Positions 38,281 through 46,045 of a stretch of DNA of 64,000 nucleotides are shown one piece after another. The notes beneath the pieces are model-generated. The model was not told where the DNA came from, did not search any database, and saw only the letters and a program-made list of their open reading frames with translations. This stretch comes from Rhizobium sp. RM (lineage in GTDB: Bacteria; Pseudomonadota; Alphaproteobacteria; Rhizobiales; Rhizobiaceae), in NCBI RefSeq assembly GCF_013390595.1, contig NZ_JACAWV010000020.1:153032-217031 (forward strand). Reading direction: 5' to 3'. Every line of letters starts with the position of its first letter. Within the stretch, counting starts at the first letter, position 1. Position numbers and translations under genes: made by a program.

Positions 38281-39111
38281 TCACGCGACCGAGGCGGAAC
38301 CCTCTTCGTCCGGCGGCTGCGGCGTTTGCGCGCCAGCCACCGTTCCTGCAATCACCAGTGTGACGCCCGCATTCTCGACCATCCGCGCTGCGTCGTCCGA
38401 AATTCCCTCATCGGTGATGATGGTCGTGACATTTTCCAGCGGGCAAAGGATGAGGCTCGAGCGTTTGCGAAATTTCGACGAGTCGACCATCACGATCAGT
38501 TCTTCTGCCTGCCGCATCAGCTTCTGTTCGCTCTGGATCACCAGCGCATCCGATTCCATGATGCCAAGTGCGCCGACGCCTTGCGCACCCAGGAAAATTC
38601 GTCGCGCATAGAAGTTGCGTATGGCATCATTGTCGAATGGCGACAAAATCAAGCTTTGATCGCGGTAGATCGCGCCACCAGGCACACTGACATTGCACTT
38701 GGAGTGCTTGATCAAATGTTCTGCAATGGCGAAAGAATTGGTCATCACCTGTAGCCGGCGCGCAGCCATGTAATGCACCATCTGGAATGTGGTGGTACCG
38801 CCATTCAGAATGATTGCGTCGCCGTCATCGCAGAGATCGACAGCTTTGCGCGCAATTGCGCGTTTTTTGTCGATGTTGACTGATTCGGAGACCCGGAAAG
38901 GGCGTGCCGCCAGATTGCCGAGCTGCGGCGGATGTACAGCTTCCGCACCACCACGCACTCGGCGCAACTTTCCCTGAACGTGCAAAGACGCAATATCCCT
39001 GCGGATCGTCGCTTCCGACGCGTCCGTCAGTTCAGCAATATCCTGAACCGTCACGACAGGCTTCTCCTGTACGGCGCTCAAAATGATGCGATGGCGTTCG
39101 CGTTCGTGCAT
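38281..39111 (-). CDS. rhaR: DeoR-family rhamnose regulator RhaR
   Basis: A 276-residue DeoR repressor: helix-turn-helix VTVQDIAELTDASEATIRRDIASLHVQGKLRRVRGGA at 20-55, and a C-terminal sugar-phosphate sensing domain with ILNGGTTTFQMVHYM and MVDSSKFRKRSSL. The ATG follows CAGGAGGACCC. It heads the rhaRSTPQUK operon and faces rhaD across a 197-base region that carries a long inverted repeat. The likely effector is a phosphorylated rhamnose intermediate. Confidence 0.93.
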   Translation of the reverse strand: MHERERHRIILSAVQEKPVVTVQDIAELTDASEATIRRDIASLHVQGKLRRVRGGAEAVHPPQLGNLAARPFRVSESVNIDKKRAIARKAVDLCDDGDAIILNGGTTTFQMVHYMAARRLQVMTNSFAIAEHLIKHSKCNVSVPGGAIYRDQSLILSPFDNDAIRNFYARRIFLGAQGVGALGIMESDALVIQSEQKLMRQAEELIVMVDSSKFRKRSSLILCPLENVTTIITDEGISDDAARMVENAGVTLVIAGTVAGAQTPQPPDEEGSASVA

Positions 39112-39154
39112 TGGGTCCTCCTGATCGCAATTATTCGTAATCTCTTTACGTTGT

Positions 39155-39221
39155 CAATCAACAACGATCAAATTATTCAATGGTGCGACGCACAATGAAA
39201 AATTATGATCGTTTGTGATTG
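39155..39221. promoter_or_regulatory. RhaR operator (22-bp inverted repeats) and rhaD promoter
   Basis: At 39155-39176 is CAATCAACAACGATCAAATT plus AT. At 39200-39221, on the opposite strand, is CAATCACAAACGATCATAAT plus TT. The arms agree at about 18 of 22 positions around a centre near 39188. The right arm runs into TTGACA (39219-39224) with GATATC/TATCTA 18-20 bases on, a plausible rhaD promoter. Binding there would repress both rhaD and rhaR transcription. Confidence 0.65.
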
Positions 39222-39308
39222 ACATTGCGTTTTTGAATGCGCGATATCTACGCTCGAAGGAGGCGGACCGGGTCGGTTCCGCGATGAAGATGACATTGGG
39301 AGGAAAGC

Positions 39309-41405
39309 ATGACGGGAAAATCCCGCCTTCTCGAAAACCGTTGGGATGATGCCCATGCCGCCAAGCTCGATGAGCCCGGCAAGCTGCTGTATCGCTCCAA
39401 TCTTCTGGGTGCAGACAAGCGCATCACGAATTATGGCGGTGGCAATACCTCGGCAAAGGTTCTCGAAACCGATCCTCTGACAGGTGAAAAAGCGCGTGTC
39501 ATGTGGGTGAAGGGCTCTGGCGGAGACGTCGGTACAATCAAGCTCGATGGTTTTGCTACGCTATACCTCGACAAGCTTGAAGCCTTGAAGGGTATTTACA
39601 AGGGCGTCGAAGACGAAGACCGCATGGTCGGCTTTCTGCCGCACTGCACGTTCAATCTCAATCCCCGCGCCGCGTCCATCGATACGCCTTTGCACGGTTT
39701 CGTGCCGTACGATCATGTCGATCACATGCATCCTGATGCGATCATCGCGATCGCTGCGTCGAAGAATTCCAAGGAATTGACCCAGAAGGTATTCGGTGAC
39801 GAAATTGGTTGGCTGCCATGGCGCCGCCCAGGCTTCCAGCTCGGTCTTGACCTCGAAGCCTTTGTGAAGGCCAACCCTAAGGCCAAGGGCGTCGTGCTTG
39901 AAAGCCACGGTCTGTTCACCTGGGATAACGACGCTAAGAAATGCTACGAGCTGACGCTTGCCATCATCAACAAGGCGATCGATTGGTTTGCGAGTGAGAC
40001 AGAGGGCAAAACCATCTTTGGTGGCTCAGTCGCAAAAAGCCTGTCTGCTGAAGAACGACGCGCCATTGCTGCACGTCTGATGCCAGAAATCCGTGGCCGT
40101 ATCGGTCGTGAGGAACGCAAGCTCGCCGATTTTGACGATCAGGATGCTGTGCTTGAATTTGTCAATTCGAAAGACCTGAAACCTCTAGGCGCACTCGGTA
40201 CATCGTGCCCGGACCATTTTCTGCGCACCAAGATCCGCCCGTTGATCCTTGATCTTGATACGTCCAAACCTGATGTCGACGCACTCGTTGCGGGCCTAGA
40301 CAAGGCCTTGGACGCGTATCGTGCCGATTACACTCGTTATTACGAGACGTGCAAACACGCAAACTCCCCCAAGATGCGCGATCCAAATCCGGTGATCTTC
40401 CTGATCCCTGGCGTCGGCATGCTCTCCTTTGCCAAAGATAAGGCGACCGCGCGTATCGCCGGCGAGTTCTACGTCAATGCTATCAATGTCATGCGTGGCG
40501 CTTCAACTGTGTCTGACTATCAGGGACTTGCCGAACAGGAAGCTTTCGACATCGAATATTGGCTGCTGGAAGAAGCAAAGCTTCAGCGCATGCCCAAGCC
40601 CAAGAGTCTGGCCGGTCGCATTGCCTTCATCACGGGCGGCGCGGGTGGCATCGGTCGGGCAACGGCTGAGCGTCTTGCAAGCGAAGGTGCCTGCGTGGTG
40701 CTGGCGGATATTGATGAAGGTGCGTTGCAGAACACCAGAGGGGACTTCGAAAAGCGTTTCAGCTCCGATGCCGTTCGTACAGTCAAGCTTGACGTCACCA
40801 AGGAAAACGCCGTCGTTTCCGCATTTGTGGAAGCAAGTGTTGAATTTGGCGGCATCGACATTCTGGTTTCAAACGCTGGTATTGCGTCCTCTGCTCCGGT
40901 CGAGGACACCACGCTTGAGATGTGGAACAAGAACATCGATATTCTTGCGACCGGTTATTTCCTCGTGTCGCGCGAAGCATTTCGTTTGTTCCGTCGCCAA
41001 AACCTTGGTGGCAATGTCGTGTTCGTCGCATCCAAGAACGGCCTTGCATCGTCGCCCAACGCTTCGGCCTATTGCACTGCAAAGGCTGCGGAAATCCATC
41101 TTGCCCGGTGCCTTGCTTTGGAGGGCGCAGACGCAGGCATTCGGGTGAACACGGTCAATCCAGACGCGGTTCTTCGTGGATCGAAAATCTGGAGCGGGGA
41201 ATGGCGCGAGCAGCGTGCCGCATCCTCGAAGATCGAAGTGACGGATCTTGAGGAACACTACCGCAAGCGCTCGATGCTGAAGCTCAATGTTTTCCCTGAG
41301 GACATAGCCGAGGCAATCTACTTCCTGGCGTCAGACGCCTCCGCAAAATCGACCGGCAACATCATCAACGTTGATGCCGGTAATGCCCAGAGCTTCACAC
41401 GATAG
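39309..41405 (+). CDS. rhaD: Bifunctional rhamnulose-1-phosphate aldolase/alcohol dehydrogenase RhaD
   Basis: A 698-residue fusion. Residues about 25-400 are a class II aldolase domain: NYGGGNTSAK, the metal-binding HCTFNLNP and YDHVDHMHPDAI, then VLESHGLFTWDND. Residues about 430-698 are a classical SDR: FITGGAGGIGRATAERL, VSNAGIASS, and the YxxxK pair in ASAYCTAKAAE. It splits rhamnulose phosphate and the SDR should act on lactaldehyde. The GGGAGG ribosome site is strong. rhaI follows 52 bases later. Confidence 0.94.
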   Translation: MTGKSRLLENRWDDAHAAKLDEPGKLLYRSNLLGADKRITNYGGGNTSAKVLETDPLTGEKARVMWVKGSGGDVGTIKLDGFATLYLDKLEALKGIYKGVEDEDRMVGFLPHCTFNLNPRAASIDTPLHGFVPYDHVDHMHPDAIIAIAASKNSKELTQKVFGDEIGWLPWRRPGFQLGLDLEAFVKANPKAKGVVLESHGLFTWDNDAKKCYELTLAIINKAIDWFASETEGKTIFGGSVAKSLSAEERRAIAARLMPEIRGRIGREERKLADFDDQDAVLEFVNSKDLKPLGALGTSCPDHFLRTKIRPLILDLDTSKPDVDALVAGLDKALDAYRADYTRYYETCKHANSPKMRDPNPVIFLIPGVGMLSFAKDKATARIAGEFYVNAINVMRGASTVSDYQGLAEQEAFDIEYWLLEEAKLQRMPKPKSLAGRIAFITGGAGGIGRATAERLASEGACVVLADIDEGALQNTRGDFEKRFSSDAVRTVKLDVTKENAVVSAFVEASVEFGGIDILVSNAGIASSAPVEDTTLEMWNKNIDILATGYFLVSREAFRLFRRQNLGGNVVFVASKNGLASSPNASAYCTAKAAEIHLARCLALEGADAGIRVNTVNPDAVLRGSKIWSGEWREQRAASSKIEVTDLEEHYRKRSMLKLNVFPEDIAEAIYFLASDASAKSTGNIINVDAGNAQSFTR

Positions 41406-41457
41406 GGAAAAGGCGGCGGGTGGCGGTGGGAGTGCCGCCTCCGTCGGGGAGGAAAAG

Positions 41458-42750
41458 ATGACCGAGACGAAGATTGCGGCTGACACCATTGCGGCTGAAA
41501 ATGACAAACGTTCTGCGGCATTGCAGAATGATTATGACGCGCTTGGTGCGCAGCTCGCACGTCGCAATATTGATATCGATACGATCACCAAGAAGGTATC
41601 GGAGTTTTTTGTCTCCGTTCCGTCCTGGGGCGTTGGCACCGGAGGCACGCGATTTGCGCGTTTCCCGGGCACGGGTGAGCCGCGCGGGATTTTTGACAAG
41701 CTTGATGACTGCTCTGTAATCAACGAGTTGACCCGCGCGACACCGAATGTTTCGCTTCACATTCCGTGGGACAAGGAAGATCCGAAGAAACTCAAGGCAC
41801 ATGCGAATGCGCTGGGTCTGGGCTTCGATGCGATGAACTCAAATACATTCTCCGACGCACCCGGTCAGACCCACTCCTATAAATATGGCTCGCTTAGCCA
41901 CACGGATGCTGCAACGCGCGCTCAGGCGGTAGAGCACAACATCGAATGTATCGAAATCGGCAACGCCATAGGCTCGAAAGCGCTGACGGTGTGGGTTGGC
42001 GATGGTTCGAACTTCCCCGGCCAAAGCAATTTTACCAGAAGCTTTGAACGCTATCTGTCGGCAATGGCCGATATCTACAAGGCGTTGCCGGATGACTGGC
42101 GCATCTTTTCCGAACACAAGATGTACGAACCGGCGTTTTATTCGACCGTTGTGCAGGACTGGGGCACAAACTATCTGATCGCCAACACCCTAGGAGAAAA
42201 GGCATTCTGCCTCGTCGACCTCGGACACCACGCCCCGAACACCAATATCGAGATGATCGTTGCCCGCCTCATCCAGTTCGGCAAGCTTGGTGGCTTCCAT
42301 TTCAACGACAGCAAGTATGGCGATGACGATCTGGATGCGGGGTCCATCGAGCCATACCGTCTCTTCCTCGTTTTCAATGAACTGGTGGATGCCGAACATC
42401 GTGGGGTGAAGGGCTTTCATCCGGCGCATATGATCGATCAGTCGCATAACGTGACCGATCCGATTGAAAGCCTGATCTCAAGTGCCAACGAGATAAGGCG
42501 TGCCTATGCACAAGCGCTACTTGTGGATCGGTCGGCTCTCGACGGTTTCCAGAACGACAATGATGCCCTCATGGCGACCGACACCCTGAAACGGGCGTAC
42601 CGCAGCGACGTGGAGCCTATTCTCGCAAGAGCGCGGCAACTGGCGGGCGGCGCGATCGATCCTATTGCCACCTATCGGGCAAGCGGCTATCGCGCCAGGG
42701 TCTCGGCAAAGCGCCCAGCTGTGGTTGGCGGTTCTGGTGGCATTGTCTGA
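41458..42750 (+). CDS. rhaI: L-rhamnose isomerase (rhizobial type) RhaI
   Basis: A 430-residue TIM-barrel isomerase converting L-rhamnose to L-rhamnulose. Metal and substrate residues are in FSEHKMYEPAFYSTV, LVDLGHHAPNTNIEMI and FHFNDSKYGDDDLDAG. The ATG at 41458 follows GGGGAGGAAAAG; the frame opens earlier inside rhaD. It is the second gene of the rhaDI operon, divergent from the transport operon. Confidence 0.93.
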   Translation: MTETKIAADTIAAENDKRSAALQNDYDALGAQLARRNIDIDTITKKVSEFFVSVPSWGVGTGGTRFARFPGTGEPRGIFDKLDDCSVINELTRATPNVSLHIPWDKEDPKKLKAHANALGLGFDAMNSNTFSDAPGQTHSYKYGSLSHTDAATRAQAVEHNIECIEIGNAIGSKALTVWVGDGSNFPGQSNFTRSFERYLSAMADIYKALPDDWRIFSEHKMYEPAFYSTVVQDWGTNYLIANTLGEKAFCLVDLGHHAPNTNIEMIVARLIQFGKLGGFHFNDSKYGDDDLDAGSIEPYRLFLVFNELVDAEHRGVKGFHPAHMIDQSHNVTDPIESLISSANEIRRAYAQALLVDRSALDGFQNDNDALMATDTLKRAYRSDVEPILARARQLAGGAIDPIATYRASGYRARVSAKRPAVVGGSGGIV

Positions 42751-42813
42751 CGCGGTTTCATTCGAGACAGAATCCATCTAGTTTCGAACGGGATGACGCA
42801 AATCGGATGACAC

Positions 42814-43461
42814 ATGCCGCTATCCTTTTTGATTGAAGGCCCCAACGACGCCCGGTTCACAATTTTGCTTGCGCATGGAGCCGGAGCGCCGATGGATTCG
42901 GCGTCAATGACGGGTGCGGCAGTTGCCCTTGCCAATGCGGGTTTTCGAGTAGCCCGTTTCGAGTTTGGTTATATGGCGGCGCGGCGAAGTTCCGACAGTC
43001 GAAAACCGCCACCACGGGCGGACACGCTTAATCCTGAGTTTAAAGCCGCTATTGCCGATCTTGCACCGACCGGGCACCTGATTATCGGAGGTAAATCCAT
43101 GGGCGGCCGTGTTGCCAGCATGATTGCCGATGAGCTCCATGATGCTCATGCGATCGCTGGCCTTCTTTGCCTGGGTTACCCCTTTCATCCTCCGGGCAAA
43201 CCCGAAAACCTCAGGACAGCGCATCTCGAGTTCCTTAAAACGCCGACTTTGATCTGTCAGGGGACGCGTGATGAGTTCGGAACACGTGAAGAGGTTAGTA
43301 CCTATCCGCTTTCCAGTCAGATCGATTTTCTTTGGCTAGAAGACGGAGATCATGATCTTAAGCCCCGCAAGAAGGTCTCGGGCTTTTCCACGGCGGACCA
43401 TCTCGCAACCGTTGAAAAAACGGTGCGAGACTGGGCTGATAGGTTGCCGTTAGGCGCGTAG
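42814..43461 (+). CDS. Alpha/beta hydrolase (KANL3/Tex30-like)
   Basis: A 215-residue small alpha/beta hydrolase. ILLAHGAGAPMDS carries the oxyanion loop. The nucleophile elbow is GGKSMGGRVAS, the acid is in QGTRDEFG and the His is in LEDGDHDLKPRK. This matches the family of dienelactone-hydrolase-like proteins (KANL3/Tex30) of unknown substrate. It lies 63 bases after rhaI and may be read from the rhaDI promoter. Its 3' end overlaps the convergent permease gene by 12 bases. Confidence 0.8.
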   Translation: MPLSFLIEGPNDARFTILLAHGAGAPMDSASMTGAAVALANAGFRVARFEFGYMAARRSSDSRKPPPRADTLNPEFKAAIADLAPTGHLIIGGKSMGGRVASMIADELHDAHAIAGLLCLGYPFHPPGKPENLRTAHLEFLKTPTLICQGTRDEFGTREEVSTYPLSSQIDFLWLEDGDHDLKPRKKVSGFSTADHLATVEKTVRDWADRLPLGA

Positions 43462-44820
43462 TGCAGCGGCAGGGGACTGGCGGTAGGCAAATGCCGCAGG
43501 AATGGCAGCGAGGATTGCCGCAAAGCCAAGGATGATGGCCGCAAGTAATACGTCCTGTCCTATGAAGGTGACGGGGAAGACGATCCCGCTTTCGCCGGCA
43601 AGCACATGTGCTATCGCCATAGATGCCCCGTAACCCATCAGGAAACCGAGAATGACGCCGGTGCCGATCAGGCACAACAACTCCAGCCAGACGATGGAGA
43701 ACAGCGCTGCGCGCGGGGCTCCGAAGGCGCGAAGAGCACCGATCTGCCGGCGACGCTGGCCGATATGCAGAACGGTGACCAGCAGCAGTGATGCAGCCAC
43801 CAGGACTTGCGAGCCGGTTGCCACTGCAAACAAGACCAGTCTTGCATCACCCAGTGTCGCATAAAGCCGCGTCAGCACTTCGCCGGGGAAGACACCAACA
43901 GTCGTGCCGCCTCGATATTCCTGCCGCAGCTTGTATGCGTCCGCAATGGTTTTCGGTTTGACGAGGATTGCCGGTAGTCCGGGTACATCGTGATCCCAGT
44001 CCTCCACGATCGGCGCGTCCGCGTGAGCGGAATGATCGTGCGCTTCGTGGTCGTGATCCTGGCTCGGGCTCGCAAAGTGACCGTGACCGGAATAGTCGTG
44101 GGATGCATGGTCATGGTTGGCTTCGCTGCCGCTGGCATGATCATGGTCATGCTCCGATTGGGGTTTTTCCTGTCCGGCTGTCGCCGCGACTTCTTTTCCT
44201 TCGGTTCCATCGTCATGCCCAAGGCCGTGAATGTGCCAGACGGCCTGTATGGGCACGAGGATAGCACGGTCCCATGCGGTGCCGGTCGGCTTCAGGCGAC
44301 CAGAGACAGTGTAGGCAAGTTCGCCATGTGTATGGCCGCCTTCACCGGGCGCTCCATGCATAGGCTTGATTTCCGCGCCAAGGGCAAGAGATACAGCCGA
44401 GCCGACCACAGCCTGACCTTCAGTCATGAAAACTCGGCCTTCCTGCAACCCGGCGGACAGGTTTGCCACGAGCGCAGTTGTCGTGCCGACAATCGGAAAA
44501 CCGTTGAAGGAATCGCCGAAACCAATTGGCGCCGCCCAGGCAACACGAGGATCGTTTGCAAGCCTTGCCAATACCTCTCCCTCCATCAGCGGAAGAGGAG
44601 AGGGCTGAAGAAAGACCGAGGACAGCACGAGTTGTGTTTCGCTGCCGGCCGCGCCGACGACAAGGTCGAATTTGTCGGCTGCGCGAGCGCTACCAAGCCG
44701 CAGCGACCGCTCTTGAAGTGTGACTGTCACGCTAAGGGCAACAGCCAGCGCGACAAGAAGGACGACCACCAGTGCGCCGAGCCAGAGGCGGCGCAGGTCA
44801 GCAAGAATGAAGCGGATCAT
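43450..44820 (-). CDS. FtsX/MacB-like ABC permease with histidine-rich extracytoplasmic loop
   Basis: A 456-residue permease: one N-terminal membrane helix (about 14-36), a large external domain, then three C-terminal helices (near 330-355, 383-410 and 420-447), the MacB/FtsX topology. Residues 196-277 of the external domain contain 17 histidines and many acidic residues (SEHDHDHASGSEANHDH, SHDYSGHGH, SQDHDHEAHDHSAHAD), typical of Zn/Ni/Co binding. Its start overlaps the stop of the ATPase. I infer a metal-responsive or metal-handling transporter. The direction of transport is unknown. Confidence 0.8.
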   Translation of the reverse strand: MIRFILADLRRLWLGALVVVLLVALAVALSVTVTLQERSLRLGSARAADKFDLVVGAAGSETQLVLSSVFLQPSPLPLMEGEVLARLANDPRVAWAAPIGFGDSFNGFPIVGTTTALVANLSAGLQEGRVFMTEGQAVVGSAVSLALGAEIKPMHGAPGEGGHTHGELAYTVSGRLKPTGTAWDRAILVPIQAVWHIHGLGHDDGTEGKEVAATAGQEKPQSEHDHDHASGSEANHDHASHDYSGHGHFASPSQDHDHEAHDHSAHADAPIVEDWDHDVPGLPAILVKPKTIADAYKLRQEYRGGTTVGVFPGEVLTRLYATLGDARLVLFAVATGSQVLVAASLLLVTVLHIGQRRRQIGALRAFGAPRAALFSIVWLELLCLIGTGVILGFLMGYGASMAIAHVLAGESGIVFPVTFIGQDVLLAAIILGFAAILAAIPAAFAYRQSPAAALRA

Positions 44821-45503
44821 GCTGCCATCTCCGCCTTGCCGTCGTGACCGAGGCGACCGGCATTCAGAGTAACGCGGCGATCAAGACGCTCGGTGAGGCG
44901 GCTGTCATGCGAAACGATGATCAATGTACTCTGCTCGGTCGCTGCCAGTTCGAGGAGAAGATGCCCGACAGCCTCGCCGCTTTCGCGATCCAGACTTGCG
45001 GTCGGTTCATCGGCAATGACGACGCCAGGTTTACGCAAAAGTGCACGGGCCACCGCCACACGCTGCATTTCTCCCCGGGACATTGTCTCGATGTTCTGGT
45101 TGTGGCGTTTAATGCCGACACGCGACAACAGATCAGCGGCCCGTTCTTCAAGAGTTAACGACGATGCACGCGAAAGCCGGGCCGGAAGGAGGACATTGTC
45201 GAGCGCAGACAGCCCTGGGAACAGGTGAAAGTCCTGCATGATGAGGCCAATATTTTCAGCTCGCCATCGGTCGCGGCCGCTCTCTGAAAGACGGGTGATA
45301 TCTGTGCCCGACCAGGCAACGGCGCCATTGTCCGCCCGTTCCAGGCCACTGATGATATTCACCAGTGTGCTTTTACCCGAACCGGACGGGCCGGTTACGG
45401 CCACACGGGAGCCGGCAGGCAGATCCAGTTTTTCGATGAAAAGCACCGGATCATTCAAGCCGGGAAAGGAAACGGACAGGTTTTCAAGAGAGAGAGAAAG
45501 CAT
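44817..45503 (-). CDS. LolD/MacB-like ABC transporter ATPase
   Basis: A 228-residue ATPase: P-loop AVTGPSGSGKSTLVNIISG, Q-loop IMQDFHLFPGLS, signature MSRGEMQRVAVARAL (SRGEM instead of SGGQQ), Walker B VVIADEPTASLD and H-loop IVSHDSRL. It partners the His-rich permease. ATG 45503 gives MLSLSLENLSVSF, 5 bases after the DUF3299-like stop; TTG at 45521 would overlap it. Confidence 0.88.
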   Translation of the reverse strand: MLSLSLENLSVSFPGLNDPVLFIEKLDLPAGSRVAVTGPSGSGKSTLVNIISGLERADNGAVAWSGTDITRLSESGRDRWRAENIGLIMQDFHLFPGLSALDNVLLPARLSRASSLTLEERAADLLSRVGIKRHNQNIETMSRGEMQRVAVARALLRKPGVVIADEPTASLDRESGEAVGHLLLELAATEQSTLIIVSHDSRLTERLDRRVTLNAGRLGHDGKAEMAA

Positions 45504-45508
45504 GCTGT

Positions 45509-45967
45509 TCAGGCAACCCAATATTTCGCGTCACGAATGCGCAGGCGGCTGACGAAACCGGTTTCTGGGTCAGTCCAACTCCCCATTTCCAAAACTCCGG
45601 AGACCTCGATACGGGTGCTCGGCTGCACGAATGTCTGTTTTTCGTCGAGATAGATGACCACGATATTGTCCGGCCAGTCGGAGTCCGATGAGCAGAACGG
45701 GCAAATCGACATCGGGATCTCGGTCAGAACGAAAAAGGCGGCTTCAGCTTTCAATGGTGGGGCCATGAAGCCACCCATCGTCACGGGCTTGCCGACAAGT
45801 CCCTTCAACTTTTCGGAAAACTCGAGGCCAAGTACGCTTATCTTGCTGTAGAGGTCACCGAAACCGATCTCGGCATTGGCCGCGGCCATGGACATTTTGT
45901 GAGAAGCGAAGACCGGCGAAAGACCGAGCAGTGTCAGCATGTGACGGCGGCTGAGCAAGGGCGGCAT
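45509..45967 (-). CDS. Exported DUF3299-like protein
   Basis: A 152-residue protein. The N-terminus MPPLLSRRHMLTLLGLSPVFASHKMSMA looks like a twin-arginine signal, so it should act in the periplasm. The core GKPVTMGGFMAPPL and FVLTEIPMSICPFCSSDSDWPDNIVVIYL fits DUF3299. The CPFC pair could bind metal or be redox active. It is the first gene of a three-gene operon with the ATPase and His-rich permease. As I recall, DUF3299 proteins occur with similar ABC genes in the Vibrio zinc-regulated zrg system, which supports a metal role. Confidence 0.75.
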   Translation of the reverse strand: MPPLLSRRHMLTLLGLSPVFASHKMSMAAANAEIGFGDLYSKISVLGLEFSEKLKGLVGKPVTMGGFMAPPLKAEAAFFVLTEIPMSICPFCSSDSDWPDNIVVIYLDEKQTFVQPSTRIEVSGVLEMGSWTDPETGFVSRLRIRDAKYWVA

Positions 45968-45997
45968 CTTGTACCTCTTCAGGCTTTAGAAACAGGA

Positions 45998-46024
45998 ATT
46001 CCGGGCGTAGGTGCCGCCCGGAAT
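45998..46024 (-). terminator. Terminator of alkaline phosphatase gene
   Basis: ATTCCGGGCG and CGCCCGGAAT form a perfect 10-bp stem with a 7-base loop, 22 bases beyond the phoA stop. On the minus strand it is followed by TCCTGTTTCT. Confidence 0.65.
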
Positions 46025-46045
46025 ATTGCATAATTTTAGATCACG

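Noticed and set aside
37157..38611. 484-codon plus-strand frame across rhaS and rhaR
   Set aside because: Runs antisense through two well-supported genes and their gap.
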